Below are positions 35,380 through 46,232 of a stretch of DNA of 64,000 nt, piece after piece. Position numbers and translations under genes: made by a program. This DNA is from Eurosta solidaginis (lineage: Eukaryota > Arthropoda > Insecta > Diptera > Tephritidae). The DNA lies in contig NC_090319.1 in the NCBI RefSeq assembly GCF_040869045.1, positions 338,810,302 to 338,874,301 of the forward strand, given 5' to 3'. A model generated the notes under the pieces. It was not told where the DNA came from and did no database searches. It saw nothing but the letters and a program-made list of their open reading frames with translations. Position 1 is the first letter of the stretch, and each line of letters starts with the position of its first letter.

Positions 35380-35805
35380 TCTGTTGTTGTTGTTGTATCG
35401 ATAAGGACATTCCCCGAAGGCCATCGGGAGTGTTATCGTTGTTGATGGGCCTTTGCCTAATGCAGATCTGGTACGTGCCTGTAACAAGCACCATTAAGCT
35501 ACTAGCCCGATCATCTCGGGAACGATTTGGTATGACCACATAAAACCTTCTTGCCCATCCCGCCCTCCCACTCCCTAGATTCATGAGGAATTTGGGGTCG
35601 ACAGAGCCTCGGCTGTTAAAGAAACAGGATTCGCCATGGGTAGATAAGGTTGACAAACGGGTTGGAGAAGCTATATATTGCGCTGGCCACCCCTTGATAG
35701 GGTTGCGCTATACCACCACTTGAATCAGTTTGGTATTTCAGTTGCCTCTTACGACAGCCATACCTGCCGTGGGTACACTCTAAGCCCCTTAACCCGCTTG
35801 GGTGA
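35380..35805 (-). mobile_element. Retroelement-like dispersed repeat with a (CAA)n tail
   Basis: On the minus strand it ends in ATACAACAACAACAACAGAA, a (CAA)n tail typical of some non-LTR elements. The body (for example GGCCATCGGGAGTGTTATCG, TTACGACAGCCATACCTGCC and AACCCGCTTGGGTGACTT on the plus strand) resembles a repeat I know to be frequent in tephritid genomes, though I cannot name the family. A 112-codon frame inside has no domain. A related fragment in the other orientation lies at 45342-45730. Confidence 0.55.
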
Positions 35806-36443
35806 CTTATGATGTTCTCCTCTCACCTTATTTGATCTAACTTAGGCAGGAACTTAGCTCCAGATCCATATACTGTAGGTGGTTACTACCAATTAGAACC
35901 TTGGTATAATGGCCTGCTGTTTTCAAAAAGTGTGAGTACTTGTATATAACTAATCGTGAGCTCATATATACACAGTCATATTCGATCTCGTTCGACACCT
36001 TATCAGCAGTTTGCACAATGGTGTGCATTTTATTGCCCACTCTGCCGCGCAGGTAATATGACATATTTATTTACATATACATACATACATAGAAGTATGT
36101 GCAGCATTAATTTTTTTTTTACTTGGACGGTATTTGCGCAATCTATGCCTACCTACTTCTGTCGACACACACGAGATGATAAGCTGACTTTTTTTTTTTG
36201 CATTTGCATTCAAGTGAATGGACTTACAAGCATTTATGAAGATCATTTGCAGTTTGCAATCGTCAGTATTTAAATAAAATGCCATGCTCTATGAGTATCA
36301 AATAAAGATTGGAAAAGGGGACGTTAGTACGTTTAACTCCACTTGAATAATAATTGGCAGTTTTATATAAAATAATTTTTTTTATATTAATTGCTCTTGC
36401 CCATTGATTGCTTTTGTTTATCTTTTTTTTTATTTATTTTTAG
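35806..36443. other. dap: End of the intron with branch/acceptor region
   Basis: Short overlapping open frames on both strands without motifs. It ends with a T-rich tract and TTTTTAG at 36443, a good splice acceptor. A CATA-type microsatellite lies near 36075. Confidence 0.4.
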
Positions 36444-36481
36444 ATTCGATGCCGAAGCGAAAAGCAATACCACCGCCTTAG
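36444..36481 (+). CDS. dap: Candidate second exon of the dacapo-like inhibitor
   Basis: Joined in phase 1 to the base left over from exon 1, this gives the C-terminus QTLITDSMPKRKAIPPP and a TAG stop at 36479-36481. It restores the Asp of the PIP core (QxxITD). It also places a Lys at the spacing where CRL4-Cdt2 PIP degrons have a basic residue, and adds PKRK, a usual nuclear-localisation cluster. The aromatic pair of a classical PIP box (FY in p21) is replaced by Ser-Met, so PCNA binding would be weak. The surrounding GC content rises sharply at 36444 against AT-rich flanks, which supports an exon. Against it: the exon is tiny and 33.8 kb away, and a nearer exon could have been missed. Confidence 0.5.
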
Positions 36482-38682
36482 ATGCTTTGTTGTTAAATTG
36501 GCTGCTGTGGCTAAAAAGCTGATGACGACGCCATTGCCGACACGCCATCGCTCTGGACAAAATTTGTTTAAAAAAATTTTGCCGACTGAAGTTTTTGTAA
36601 AGGATGTGGTGATGACGATAATGATAATGATGTTGATGATATGGATGCGGGTGGTGTCAAACGCTGCAGTGAGGGCCGTGCAAAGCTGGTAGCAGCGTTG
36701 AAAACGTTTTGGTTTTCTACATATTTGGTACAAATTTTTTTTTATTATTTTTTTATTTCTAAACAAAAATTTGGTTTAACTAAAGAGACTTTATGAGAAT
36801 ATTGTAAAAAAAATGAATTGAAGGAACAATAAATATGAGTCTTATAAAAAATATCTATTAAAATGAACAATTAGCATAACAATTAGTTTTTAATTAACTT
36901 AAAATTAGTTCAATTCAATTGCCAAATTAGTGAAGTTAGTTATAGTTTATTATGATTAAAAAGAAAACCTTACTTTTCAATGCAAATGCAAATGCCAACG
37001 CGGCTGAAATTGTATAAAAAAAAATGAAAACTAAAAATAATGCATTGTTCATAACAACACCCCCACTACCCATTCATTACGCAGGCCAACAAACAAAAAA
37101 GTGCAGCCAATCATTCCAAAAGGCTAATCGGATTGAACTATTGGCTGTGCAGCGCAATTGTAGTTGTAATGATTTCTATGTAGCAATAGTAATTAGATAA
37201 AAGAAAAAAATAGAAAAACAAATATAAAAATAATGAACAAATTGAAACAGCGCCTGCGCACGATTGTGATGTTCGTAATTTTAATTTATCACAAAAAAAA
37301 TTTATTAAATTTTTTAAAATTGTTTTTTGTTCTTTAAATTTACGAGATGTATAAAAAAAATACTTTATGTTGAATTTTTTTGTATTTTTTCTTTACTTTC
37401 AAATCTAGATTAAAAAAAATTATTATAAATCTTTGTATTTCATTTTATTTCAGTTTTAACACTTATTTAAAAACTATTTCTTTTTTCAAATTTTAAATTT
37501 ATATTTTTTCTCCTAGTTTACAATTATTGTAGGAAAACTGTTTTGTTGCATTTTTTGTGTTTCTTTTTTAGTTTTCATATCTAGATATAAAAAAAATATT
37601 TAAAATTTTTTGCATTTCATTTCATTTCTATTCCAAATCTTATTTAAAATTCAAATTACATTTATTAAATTAAAAGCAAAATAATAGGAAAAATTATTAA
37701 AGGTATTAATTTATAATCTTACCAAAATTTCTTCAACAAGCAAACTTTCTTAAGATTCATGAAAACTTAAAAACTAAAAAATTAAAACTAGTCGTTATAT
37801 TTTACTGTTAAAATCAGCTAGCGAATTGTGTTTTGGGCTTCATTATAATTTCTGTAAAGTTAACCCTTTTTTATAACTTTTGTTCATTTATTTATTAAAA
37901 AAAACTTTTAAACAGAATATTCTGAATTTTTTTAATGTTTTTTTCTTCTTTTTTTCAATTTTATATTTATTTATGTAGTACAAAAGTTTCAAATTTCCAA
38001 AAAAAAAATATAAAATTAAGAATATGAAAAAAAAGAAATTTTAGAAAACTTAAACATTTAAAAAAATAAAATAAATTTAATTTTCGTAAAATTTAAATTT
38101 TTTTAATTATTTTCTTATATTCAACTGTATACAAATTTAAAGGCGACTCACTTAACTATTTAAAAAAATCAAAATCCATTTTTTAACTTTATTATCTTTT
38201 ATAAGTTAATTGCAATATTTATTTATTTTTTAAATTAAAAATAATAATAGCAATTCTTTAACTTTTAATTTGTATTACATAATTTGTATTTTTTTTAAAT
38301 AATTTTTAAAATCTTAGTTGATTTCATCTAGTTTTTATTTGTGATTACGTTTTATCTTTTTAAATTTTATCTTTTTAAAAATTTTTTAAATTATTTTTTT
38401 GTTTTTTTACAGTTGCGTAAAAAGTAACAAAATTCCAATTGCTTTGTTTAAATTTTTTTTGCTGGTAGTTGAAGCCTGAAAATAAAAAAACTTTATTAAA
38501 AAAAATTCAAGAAAAAATTTAAAAGATTAAAAAACACCTTTTGCTTTTTAAATGGAAAAATGTAGCTTTTAAAAACGTTCAAATTATAATTTTTTGTATT
38601 ATAAAGCGAAAAAATGTGTTTTGGTTTCGTTATCAAACCTTTGTTGGTAATTTTTTTTTTCTTTAAATATCTTTTTGTTATG
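36482..38682 (+). other. Putative 3' UTR and AT-rich downstream sequence
   Basis: The first 220 bp are GC-richer than all that follows and include a GAT-repeat (about 36607-36642). AATAAA at 36828-36833 is a possible polyadenylation signal. From about 36900 on the DNA is extremely AT-rich, with long A and T runs and no gene or element visible. Confidence 0.35.
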
Positions 38683-39838
38683 TAGGTTAGGTTAGGTTGA
38701 ACTGGCCAGTCCATGAAGACCTCACATAGACTGATTGAGTCCGTAGTGTTACCACAAGTTTATTTTAACGACCAAACTGAAAACCCCTATTAAAAACCAG
38801 GACCTATGTTATAAAATAACTCCGTCCTCATGGCAAATACTAGAAGCTTCCTAGGACTTAAGCGACTTGCTGCTTCTAGATCTGACAGCTGTATCACTCC
38901 TAATAGCTGAAGTCTTAGCCTGGCAAGTGCAGGGCACGAGCACAGAACGTGCTCGATTGTTTCCTCCTCCAACCCGCACTTCACACATATGCTGTCACTG
39001 ACCAAGCCTAATTTAAAGGCATGTGACGCCAAAAGGCAGTGTCCAGTCAGAATACCCGCCATGAGTCTACAGTCCTCTCTTTTTAATGATAGAAGCAACT
39101 TTGTTAGTCTAAGGTTGTAAGACCTGCACATAATCTTCGACACTTTACAGCCCCGCGCTTGAACCCACGCCTTTCCTGCTTGGTCGAACATGTGCACCTC
39201 TCGCCTTCGCTTAATTTCGCCTAGTCTAATTGGGACCCCTACGGAGCAAGCTTCAAGGGATGCGCACTTTTTAGCTAGTTCATCCGCTCCTAACTTAGGC
39301 CTGGTCCAATTTGGGACCTTGTACCTCTTTGTAAACAAGACCATATCCGTCTTCTCCGCATTGACTTTCAACCCGACATTAGATGCCCAGGTATGAATAT
39401 CCCGAAGAGCCTTATGCACCCATCGAATATTATTCTTAGCCATTCCGCAACCGCCATACTTGAAACTTGTAGCATGGTCGGGAATATACCATCTGGGCCC
39501 GGCGACTTAAACTTAGAAAACGTCTTCACTGCCCATTCGATCTTGGTATCGGTCACCAAGCCCGGCACTACGCGCTCCCTGATCGTAGTGTGAGTGATGT
39601 CTGCTGGCTCTTCTGAACCGTCTCCCCATGAGAAATGTGTGTCAAAAAGCAACTCAAGGGATTCCTCATTATTACGTGACCATTCCCCGTTCTCTCTCTT
39701 TATTAGTCCCTGGACTATGTGTCCACTTGCTAGGACTTTTTTCAGCCGTGCTGTTTCGCTGCAGCACTCTATGTCCGTACAAAAACTTTTCCATGAAAAG
39801 AAGAAAAAATTATAAAAGAATATTCGACAATGTTGCAA
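38683..39838 (-). pseudogene. Non-LTR retrotransposon (jockey/R1-like) with its polymerase core deleted
   Basis: Minus-strand frames show reverse transcriptase beginnings (VLASGHIVQGLIKRENGEW and FKSPGPDGIFPTMLQ, 39838 to about 39455). They then join directly to the thumb (ALRDIHTWASNVGLKVNAEK) and to the C-terminal region with a Cys/His cluster (CVKCGLEEETIEHVLCSC), ending at 38790. The palm with the FADD/YADD active site is missing. The join, near 39410-39440, also shifts frame, so the copy is dead. The 3' UTR follows to a tail that reads TAGGTTAGGTTAGGTT on the plus strand (38683-38698). The relative at 19123-19290 shows the same tail. Confidence 0.85.
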
Positions 39839-41438
39839 AATTTAAAAAAAAAATCAGGCATTCATAATATTTAAAGTTTTTTTTTTAATCTTTGATATTT
39901 TAAATATTTTCTTAAGCACGTTGTGCTTTTCGAATGGAAGCTTCGAAAACTAAAATTTTTTTAATGTTTAATGCTTCTAATTTTTTTGGGGTTTGGCAAA
40001 ATATAATTTTAAAAGTTTTTTTAACAAACTTTTTTTTAAGTTATTCTTAATTTTAATAAAAATCAAAAAAAAAAAAAAATATTTATACCAGTGCGCGCTC
40101 CCCAAATCAACCCATTCATTATTTATTTGTTGGCCTGTGTTATACATACAATTAACCAAAACATTCATACAAATCTTTGGAATGATCTCACTTATGCAAT
40201 GATGTAGTGTGTGTATTAGAGTATTATTTTTCCTTTTTAAAAATAAAAAATTTAAAAATTACCAAAAAACACTACAAACACTACATTTTACAAAAAAAAA
40301 AAAAAGAAAAAACTAAAACCAAAATAAAAAATATATTTTAAATTAAAAATAATAATTCGTATTTATATTTTTATGCGTAAAAAATCGACAAATCCCTTAA
40401 CTAAATTTCATTGAATTAACAAAAAATCGGAATATTACACAAACTAAAAATAATTGAAAATCAGAAAGCAAACATTTAATTTACAGAAATCCAAGCAAAA
40501 ACGCATAACTTCAAAAATATGTTTTAACATCTATTTTTGCTGTACATAGAAAAATGCACTGAAGCATATGCAATGGCAATATATTACAATTAAGAAAAAT
40601 AATTTTTCAACAACAATAACAACAAAACTTACCACATTTGCAATAAAAAAACAACAATTATGTTTTAGCTACAAATAAAAAATTTTACAAAGAAAACTTT
40701 TGGTTCAAATTTTTAAATTTGGTAAATACTTTTAAATATTATCGATCAATTCTATATGTAATTACTATTTACATAAGTTTTTTGTCTAAGCTACATATAT
40801 AATTTTAATTAAATTTATGCTAAATTAAATTTGTTTTAATTTTTAAATAAATTTTTTTTATTTGTTTGTTAATTGTAGTAATACATACATAGATGTAGTA
40901 TTTGTATGTGTGTTTTGTGTGCACTTAAGCTGATGGTTTGTGCTTCAGTGTGTTGTGCAAGTGTAAATCAGTAAACAGCTTAGAACTGTAGATATTCTTA
41001 TGTTTATGTGTATGTAAATGATGTATGAAACAAATTAATTAATTACATACAAATTATTTGATCGTCAATTTGCGTAAAATTGTAAAAATTATTTAAGTTC
41101 ATATGTAATTGTAATTAAACAAAATTTTTTGTTATTGGAAAACAAAAATTTTAATATAATGTATATTTGCAGAAAAAAAATGATTTTTTTTATTGGGGGT
41201 TGCGGGTGGTAAGAGAAACACATACTGTTACAATAACTACGTTTCATTATAGTTCAGTGACGCAAATTGGGAGCACCAAGGGAGGTCAAGTCTCCCTTGA
41301 CCGAAATACCTTCTTGGCCGGAGCGTCTTCGAGCATTTGTATAACATGATCTAGTGCTGCACCATCGTTATATCTTGTAGGTATTGGCTGAATGAATTTT
41401 CACCGCTCTGCGCAGCTCTTGAGGGAATATTTGTTAAA
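39839..41438. other. AT-rich sequence without a gene
   Basis: Homopolymer-rich DNA (A and T runs of 10-14). Open frames here are short and low in complexity. Confidence 0.5.
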
Positions 41439-41672
41439 TTGTGAATGATAACTAAGTGTGATATCTTCTGCATAGACGTCAAAATTCCAAAGTGATTGGA
41501 TCACCTGATTTTTATTTGACTATCGCTGTCTCATTCTGTTTCTCTTTCTATCACCCGCTGAAGATAGGCGCGGCCATATTGAACACCCTGTCAAAACGCT
41601 AAAAAGTAGCCATATTGAACATCCTGTCAGGAATTTGACAGATAAGATATCACACTTAGTTATCATTCACAA
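41439..41672. mobile_element. MITE with perfect 28-bp inverted ends
   Basis: Positions 41439-41466 and 41645-41672 are exact reverse complements (core GATAACTAAGTGTGATATCT). The 234-bp element codes for nothing. Inside, CCATATTGAACA occurs twice. Perfect ends suggest it is young. No clear target duplication was seen. Confidence 0.75.
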
Positions 41673-41722
41673 TGACTTGTTATAGCGTTCTTTTATATTA
41701 TAAAATTTGGCAGCACTATTTT

Positions 41723-42057
41723 TTACGTGATTACATACACGCCGGCAGCTACAAAGCCATCTCTGTCAAATTATTTTTACACATCTTCTTTTGAGGGTGC
41801 GACATACCATCACGACAAGCAATCACGAATGCCGCTGTCGCCAGATTAAATCTAATTCTATTTTTGCCAAGCTACAGAGAGTGGCGTCCATTTTATTATG
41901 TCAATAAAGAATAAAATATATGTTAATAACGGATAATATAAGTTAATATTATTATTTTGAACATTTTTCTACCATAATTAATATTTTTTTCTAAGTTTTT
42001 CGCTACTGTTTGCTATATTTTATATTTGTGGCTGCCGCGTTAAATGTAATCACGTAA
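41723..42057. mobile_element. Second MITE with inverted ends
   Basis: TTACGTGATTACAT (41723-41736) and ATGTAATCACGTAA (42044-42057) are perfect inverted copies. The match continues inward with differences (ACGCCGGCAGCTACAAA against TTTGTGGCTGCCGCGT). A third similar stretch (GTAGCCGCCATGTTCAATGT) lies just outside at about 42095. Confidence 0.65.
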
Positions 42058-43029
42058 CCAATTCTTAGTTTTGCTATTTTGAGGTTCTGGTCTGTAGCCG
42101 CCATGTTCAATGTAATCAGGCCTTGTGTCTCTTTATTTTTTGTAATTTCGTGAACATTTTTGCTACACACCCAATATATAATAAGGCATGAATCACATTA
42201 GAGCTCACGTTCCAGCTTAAGCTCGTGAACCGGACAAAAACCGCAAACTCGTAAAGAAAATAATCTTATTTATGAGGTTTCCACGGTAACGAGGCATTTG
42301 CGAGTTTGAATGGTCACGATACCCCCAACATTACGGCGGCCGCAACGAACGGGACTAAAACTGACCTGCGTCAAACACAGATTATATAATGACATTTTTT
42401 GAATTCCAGGTATGATGTTATGCAAAGGACGAATGGGAAAATCCGGTACACAAGAATTCAGCCGTCTACTTCAACATTCAGATTCAGTAACAAAGATTCG
42501 ACAAAGTCATATGCTTATAAATGCCCAGAGAACCCCATTCTCAGTGCCCAATACCCAGACGCACGTTACTATGGCACAATCTCGATTTGGATACTGTAAT
42601 AGGCCAAACTCTCGCTTATCTAGGCACAATCTCGATTTGGATACTGTAATAGGCCAAACTCTTGCTTATCCAGGATCAACACCTACATTCGAAATATATG
42701 TCCTGCAATTTGAATTGTGTTCCCACATGGCACCAGCCGTCTCTCCATAAGCAATGCAACGCCTTTTATACCCATAAATCTCTGCCCAACCCTATTGAAA
42801 CTGCAAGTTTGAAAGGACTGCCGTTAGAGGACATCGATTAAAAATGTGTGAGTGATCCCACCTATTGGATGTTGCGAAGCACTGCTACAAGCAGAAGGAA
42901 GAAGAACTACCATCGTTGTTTATTCTCTCGAGAAAAATTTTAGAATATACTATTGGGGCAACGAATCTGCTGTAGACCAGCCGAAACGATTGCGAAGTCT
43001 TTTTGACCATAATCGGATAAAAAGGAAGC
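42058..43029. other. Intergenic sequence, nothing firmly recognised
   Basis: It contains a two-copy 50-bp direct repeat and a stretch (42850-43029) that may belong to the retrotransposon remnant downstream. No intact gene. Confidence 0.4.
42573..42672 (+). repeat. 50-bp direct repeat, two copies
   Basis: GGCACAATCTCGATTTGGAT starts at 42573 and again at 42623, and the 50-bp units differ at only two or three positions. A recent local duplication. Confidence 0.9.
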
Positions 43030-43300
43030 AGTTTCCTTCTCAAAACAACCAAGTTTACAGTGAGAGTACTTACGGGTGTCATCGCAGATCATAGCGCCTA
43101 TCTACTGATTATCCGACGGTTGCGCATATCAACAAGCTACCTCTGTAGAAGCTATCAGGAAGAGGAGGAAGTGGTAGGGTTCAATTGGCTGCTCTGTGAG
43201 TACACCACATAGACGGAATGTATCTATAGTGTTGCCAGAACTCCGTGTGTCTGTCTGTTACTCCTAAAAGCCGCCACGGCAAATTGGTCCAAAAACACAG
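43030..43300 (+). pseudogene. C-terminal fragment of a jockey-like non-LTR retrotransposon
   Basis: The plus strand reads VLTGVIADHSAYLLIIRRLR and then STSYLCRSYQEEEEV, a degraded form of the conserved TGHC...CRSC.EEEET region found before the Cys/His end of jockey/R1-type polyproteins. It is followed by sequence (CCACATAGACGGAATG, TAGTGTTGCCAGAA) similar to the 3' UTR of the element at 38683-39838. Stops and substitutions make it non-functional. Confidence 0.55.
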
Positions 43301-43328
43301 TATATTCTACATGTTATGATGAAGCATA

Positions 43329-43531
43329 GCGGCCGCGTGGTGCGATGGTAGCGTGCTGCGCCTACAACACCGAAGATCCTGGGTTCACGCCCTGGGCAAA
43401 GCAACATCCAAATTTTAGAAACAGGGTTTTTAAATTTGAAGAAAATTTTTTTGCACGGCGCAAATTGGAAGAGAAGCTCGGCTTATAATCTCTTCGGAGG
43501 TAATCGCGCCTTACATTTATTTATTTTTATT
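43329..43531 (+). mobile_element. SINE copy with an internal deletion
   Basis: The head (GTGGTGCGATGGTAGCGTGC), a B-box-like GGGTTCACGCCC and the 3' end (AAGCTCGGCTTATAATCTCT, CGCGCCTTACATTTATT) are present, while about 150 bp of the body is missing. Flanks ATGAAGCAT and ATGGAGCAT are a likely target duplication with one change. Confidence 0.82.
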
Positions 43532-43812
43532 ATGGAGCATGGACTTCAATATCAATCTTAAGAGACTTCTCAAGCAATTTTGGTCCAAAGGAGAATATAA
43601 CAATCTTTAAATCAAGGCGACTACACTTTGGTCTACGGTAGTTCCCGCGGGTGAAGTAAATATGATATTTTTCTCTTGTGTTATTGTACATTTTCAGTGA
43701 AAATTTCCAAATGCGACGCAATTTCCTATACAAATCGCATTTCCCAAATGACTTTAATCTGAACGCATTTGACCTGCAAATGCGATCCACGAACGATTTA
43801 AAGCAGAGTCAT

Positions 43813-44130
43813 TGGTGCCGTTTGTCGTATCGCTGTAGTCGTATCCCTAATGTAACCCTGTACATTACATTGCGATCGATTAATGGTGCCTTAACCTAAA
43901 AATCGTGAAAATTTCGTAAAAATTAAGAAAACGCAAAAAATTACAAAAATATTGCACAAAAAATAAATCTCATAGTCATAACGTATCAAAAAAAAATTAA
44001 TAAAATCTACAAAAAGTTATTAAATTCACCAACTCAAATATTTTTAGGTTATGGATATGGCGGAAAACCAAAAACCAATTGATTGGCTACGATACGGTTA
44101 CGACCTTAGCGTTACGATATGGCACCAATA
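43813..44130. mobile_element. Possible small element with inverted ends
   Basis: TTGGTGCCGTTTGTCGTATC at the left aligns, inverted, with CGTTACGATATGGCACCAA at the right. GATCGATTAATGGTGCC (about 43874) is also inverted relative to GGCACCAATAATCGATTACA. The ends match imperfectly and no target duplication is clear. Confidence 0.4.
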
Positions 44131-46232
44131 ATCGATTACATTGATTCCCATAAGGTTGGTCGAATCAGCTGTTCTAAGGTTACCGATACCGTTACCGAAA
44201 ACACACCAATGTCTGCAGCTTTAGGCATTTATTAAAAGAAACCCTGCAGGAACATATTGATCAAGCCACGTATCATAATCTTAGTACTCTACCGGAATTA
44301 GAAATATCAGTTTGCCAGAATTGTTTGAAGCCAAAAAGACAATTCTATTAGAAACTGCTTTGCATTTTTATCGCACTATTACATCAGTGCATTTTCTTGG
44401 AAGGATTGCTGCTCTGACAATCGAGTCTTGCATGGAAGGTTAAACGAAATGCGAATGAGGTCAAGGAAACGCTTTCAAATAACTCATATGGAAGTATGCA
44501 TACCGCTGTGAATACTTGTCATGTACTAATTACAAATGTCTCTAAAATAGTGGGCTCTCTAGAGCAACTATTCTGCCATTGCCTCTGCATGTGTGTAAGC
44601 CAATATGGTACAAGAAGAAAGACAAGAAGCAAGAATAATAAATACCTATTGTATTTTATTAGCTTCTTGCGGCTCATGTAGGCACCTTCCATCTCTTTGA
44701 ACAAAATGAAATTCCACTGAAGCGGTTACTACAACATTAACGTATGTTGCCTCAGAAAACTGTATACCGGCTAATGAGGTCGCCGTAATTTGGCTATTCA
44801 GTTCTTTGGTAGGGGTCATTTAAAGCTAAATACGCTTTGCTTTGTGTTTTTCTAAGCAAATGACGAGAAGGTTGGGGCAATGGCTACAATATCGTTTTCA
44901 TATCCGATGCTATACAAGAAAACATTTCACTAAGTGTACTCGAACTTTGCATTCAGTTAATGAGTTTATGATTTCTTTATTATTTTTACAGTTACTGCCC
45001 TAACAATATATAAAATTGACGTATGGAAAAGAAAGCTATGGCACTGAAATGATGGACGACTCGTAGTTAGAAAGTGCATACTGTTATGAAGAAGATAATT
45101 ACCGTATTTTAAAAGGTGCAAAGCACTTAAATAGTTACGCATTTTATTTGTACTTTACGTTTCTTGTACATGCTTTTGTTTCGAACAGGAACAAAGAGAA
45201 GAAAGAAATGCTTTTGAAAGCTTAATATATTTTGGTGAAAGTAAATGTATTCCAGGATAAAATGAAGATGAGTCACTATATAAAACAGATGGACAAACCG
45301 CCTATTAGAGTTCAAGAGGGCGTAAATCTTTTAAAGAGTCATCTAACAAGCGAGACACTGACGACCAGAAGTTCCTCATGGGAAGAGGCGTATGGAGAAC
45401 CTAAGAGTTTCAACGTGTTCATATCAAATCGTTCCCGAGATGGTCGTTTGTATATGTATGTACATATACTAGATATTAAGTAATAAATATTTATATGCGT
45501 ATGTTTTTACTTACATACGTTGAGAAGCCGTAAACTACATATTTTTGTTTCTCTTACTTATATGCACTAAAACAGCTGTGCTTTTACGTTGTTAAACCTG
45601 GCGCTATTTAGGCATTTATTTTTACTGGAAACCAATCGGCTCTATATCCAGCAAAGAAGATTCAACATCGACAACCTTCGCTGAGTGTCCTTATTGCTAC
45701 AACAACAGCAATAATGCTGTTAGTTACACATACATTTTTATTTTATTTGAAAACAAAAAAATATGTAAGGAAGTCTATATCTATTCAACTGTGAACTTTA
45801 GCAACAAAGTTATAGTGGGAGTATAAGTCAAGCATTTAAGATCAGCATAATAAGACGGTAAGCACGTCCACTTTTTATGCATACAAAATTATTATACACA
45901 CCAAAATGTTATTATTCACTAAGCTACAATAATTAAATTTCATATGCGAGTTTAAATAGAGACGTAAACGAAATCATCCTTGATCGCCCACCTCTAATAC
46001 ACAAGTATACACGGTTTTGGATCTAGGCAACTAAAAGTAGTTTTTAAGACAATTTATGACGCTGAATCCGATTCTTTATTCCGTTTTTTAAGACTGATTC
46101 TAGTTTTTAATACAGTCAATAAATTAATTTTTAAAGATTTTTGTCAAGTAATATTCATTTTATTAACTTAAAAGTAACAAATCAGAAATGAAGATTGGTG
46201 GAACTTTGCCTTTTGTATTGTATAGTATCTGT
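44131..46232. other. Intergenic sequence with one coding-like patch
   Basis: At about 44300-44445 the plus strand reads LPELFEAKKTILLETALHFY and TSVHFLGRIAALTIESCMEG before a stop, with an amino-acid make-up unlike the noise around it. I do not recognise the protein. It may be a fragment of a displaced or decayed gene. The rest is AT-rich apart from the repeat at 45342-45730. Confidence 0.3.
45342..45730 (+). mobile_element. Fragment related to the (CAA)n-tailed retroelement
   Basis: ATCAAATCGTTCCCGAGATG corresponds, inverted, to the segment at about 35510-35530 of the repeat at 35380-35805. GCTACAACAACAGCAATAAT at about 45695 corresponds to its tail. Much of the body between is different or lost. 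Confidence 0.4.

Larger units (their letters stand above)
2654..36443 (+). other. dap: Large repeat-filled intron of the dacapo-like gene
   Basis: The donor G/GTAAGT at 2653/2654 and the acceptor at 36443 (pyrimidine-rich tract then TTTTTAG) bound 33,790 bp in phase 1. All the transposable elements listed between these points lie inside it, on both strands. If exon 2 is wrong, the intron may be shorter or longer. Intron sequence between the elements is AT-rich and shows no other convincing exon. Confidence 0.45.

Noticed and set aside
36498..36692. 64-codon plus-strand frame as the true end of the dacapo-like gene
   Set aside because: It is in a different phase from the splice junction and its end is a translated GAT/ATG microsatellite. 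The 36444 frame gives the expected PIP Asp and basic cluster instead.
39190..39867. Plus-strand open frames
   Set aside because: They are antisense shadows of the retrotransposon reading frames on the minus strand.
41167..41349. 60-codon plus-strand frame
   Set aside because: Short, no motif, no splice context; likely chance.
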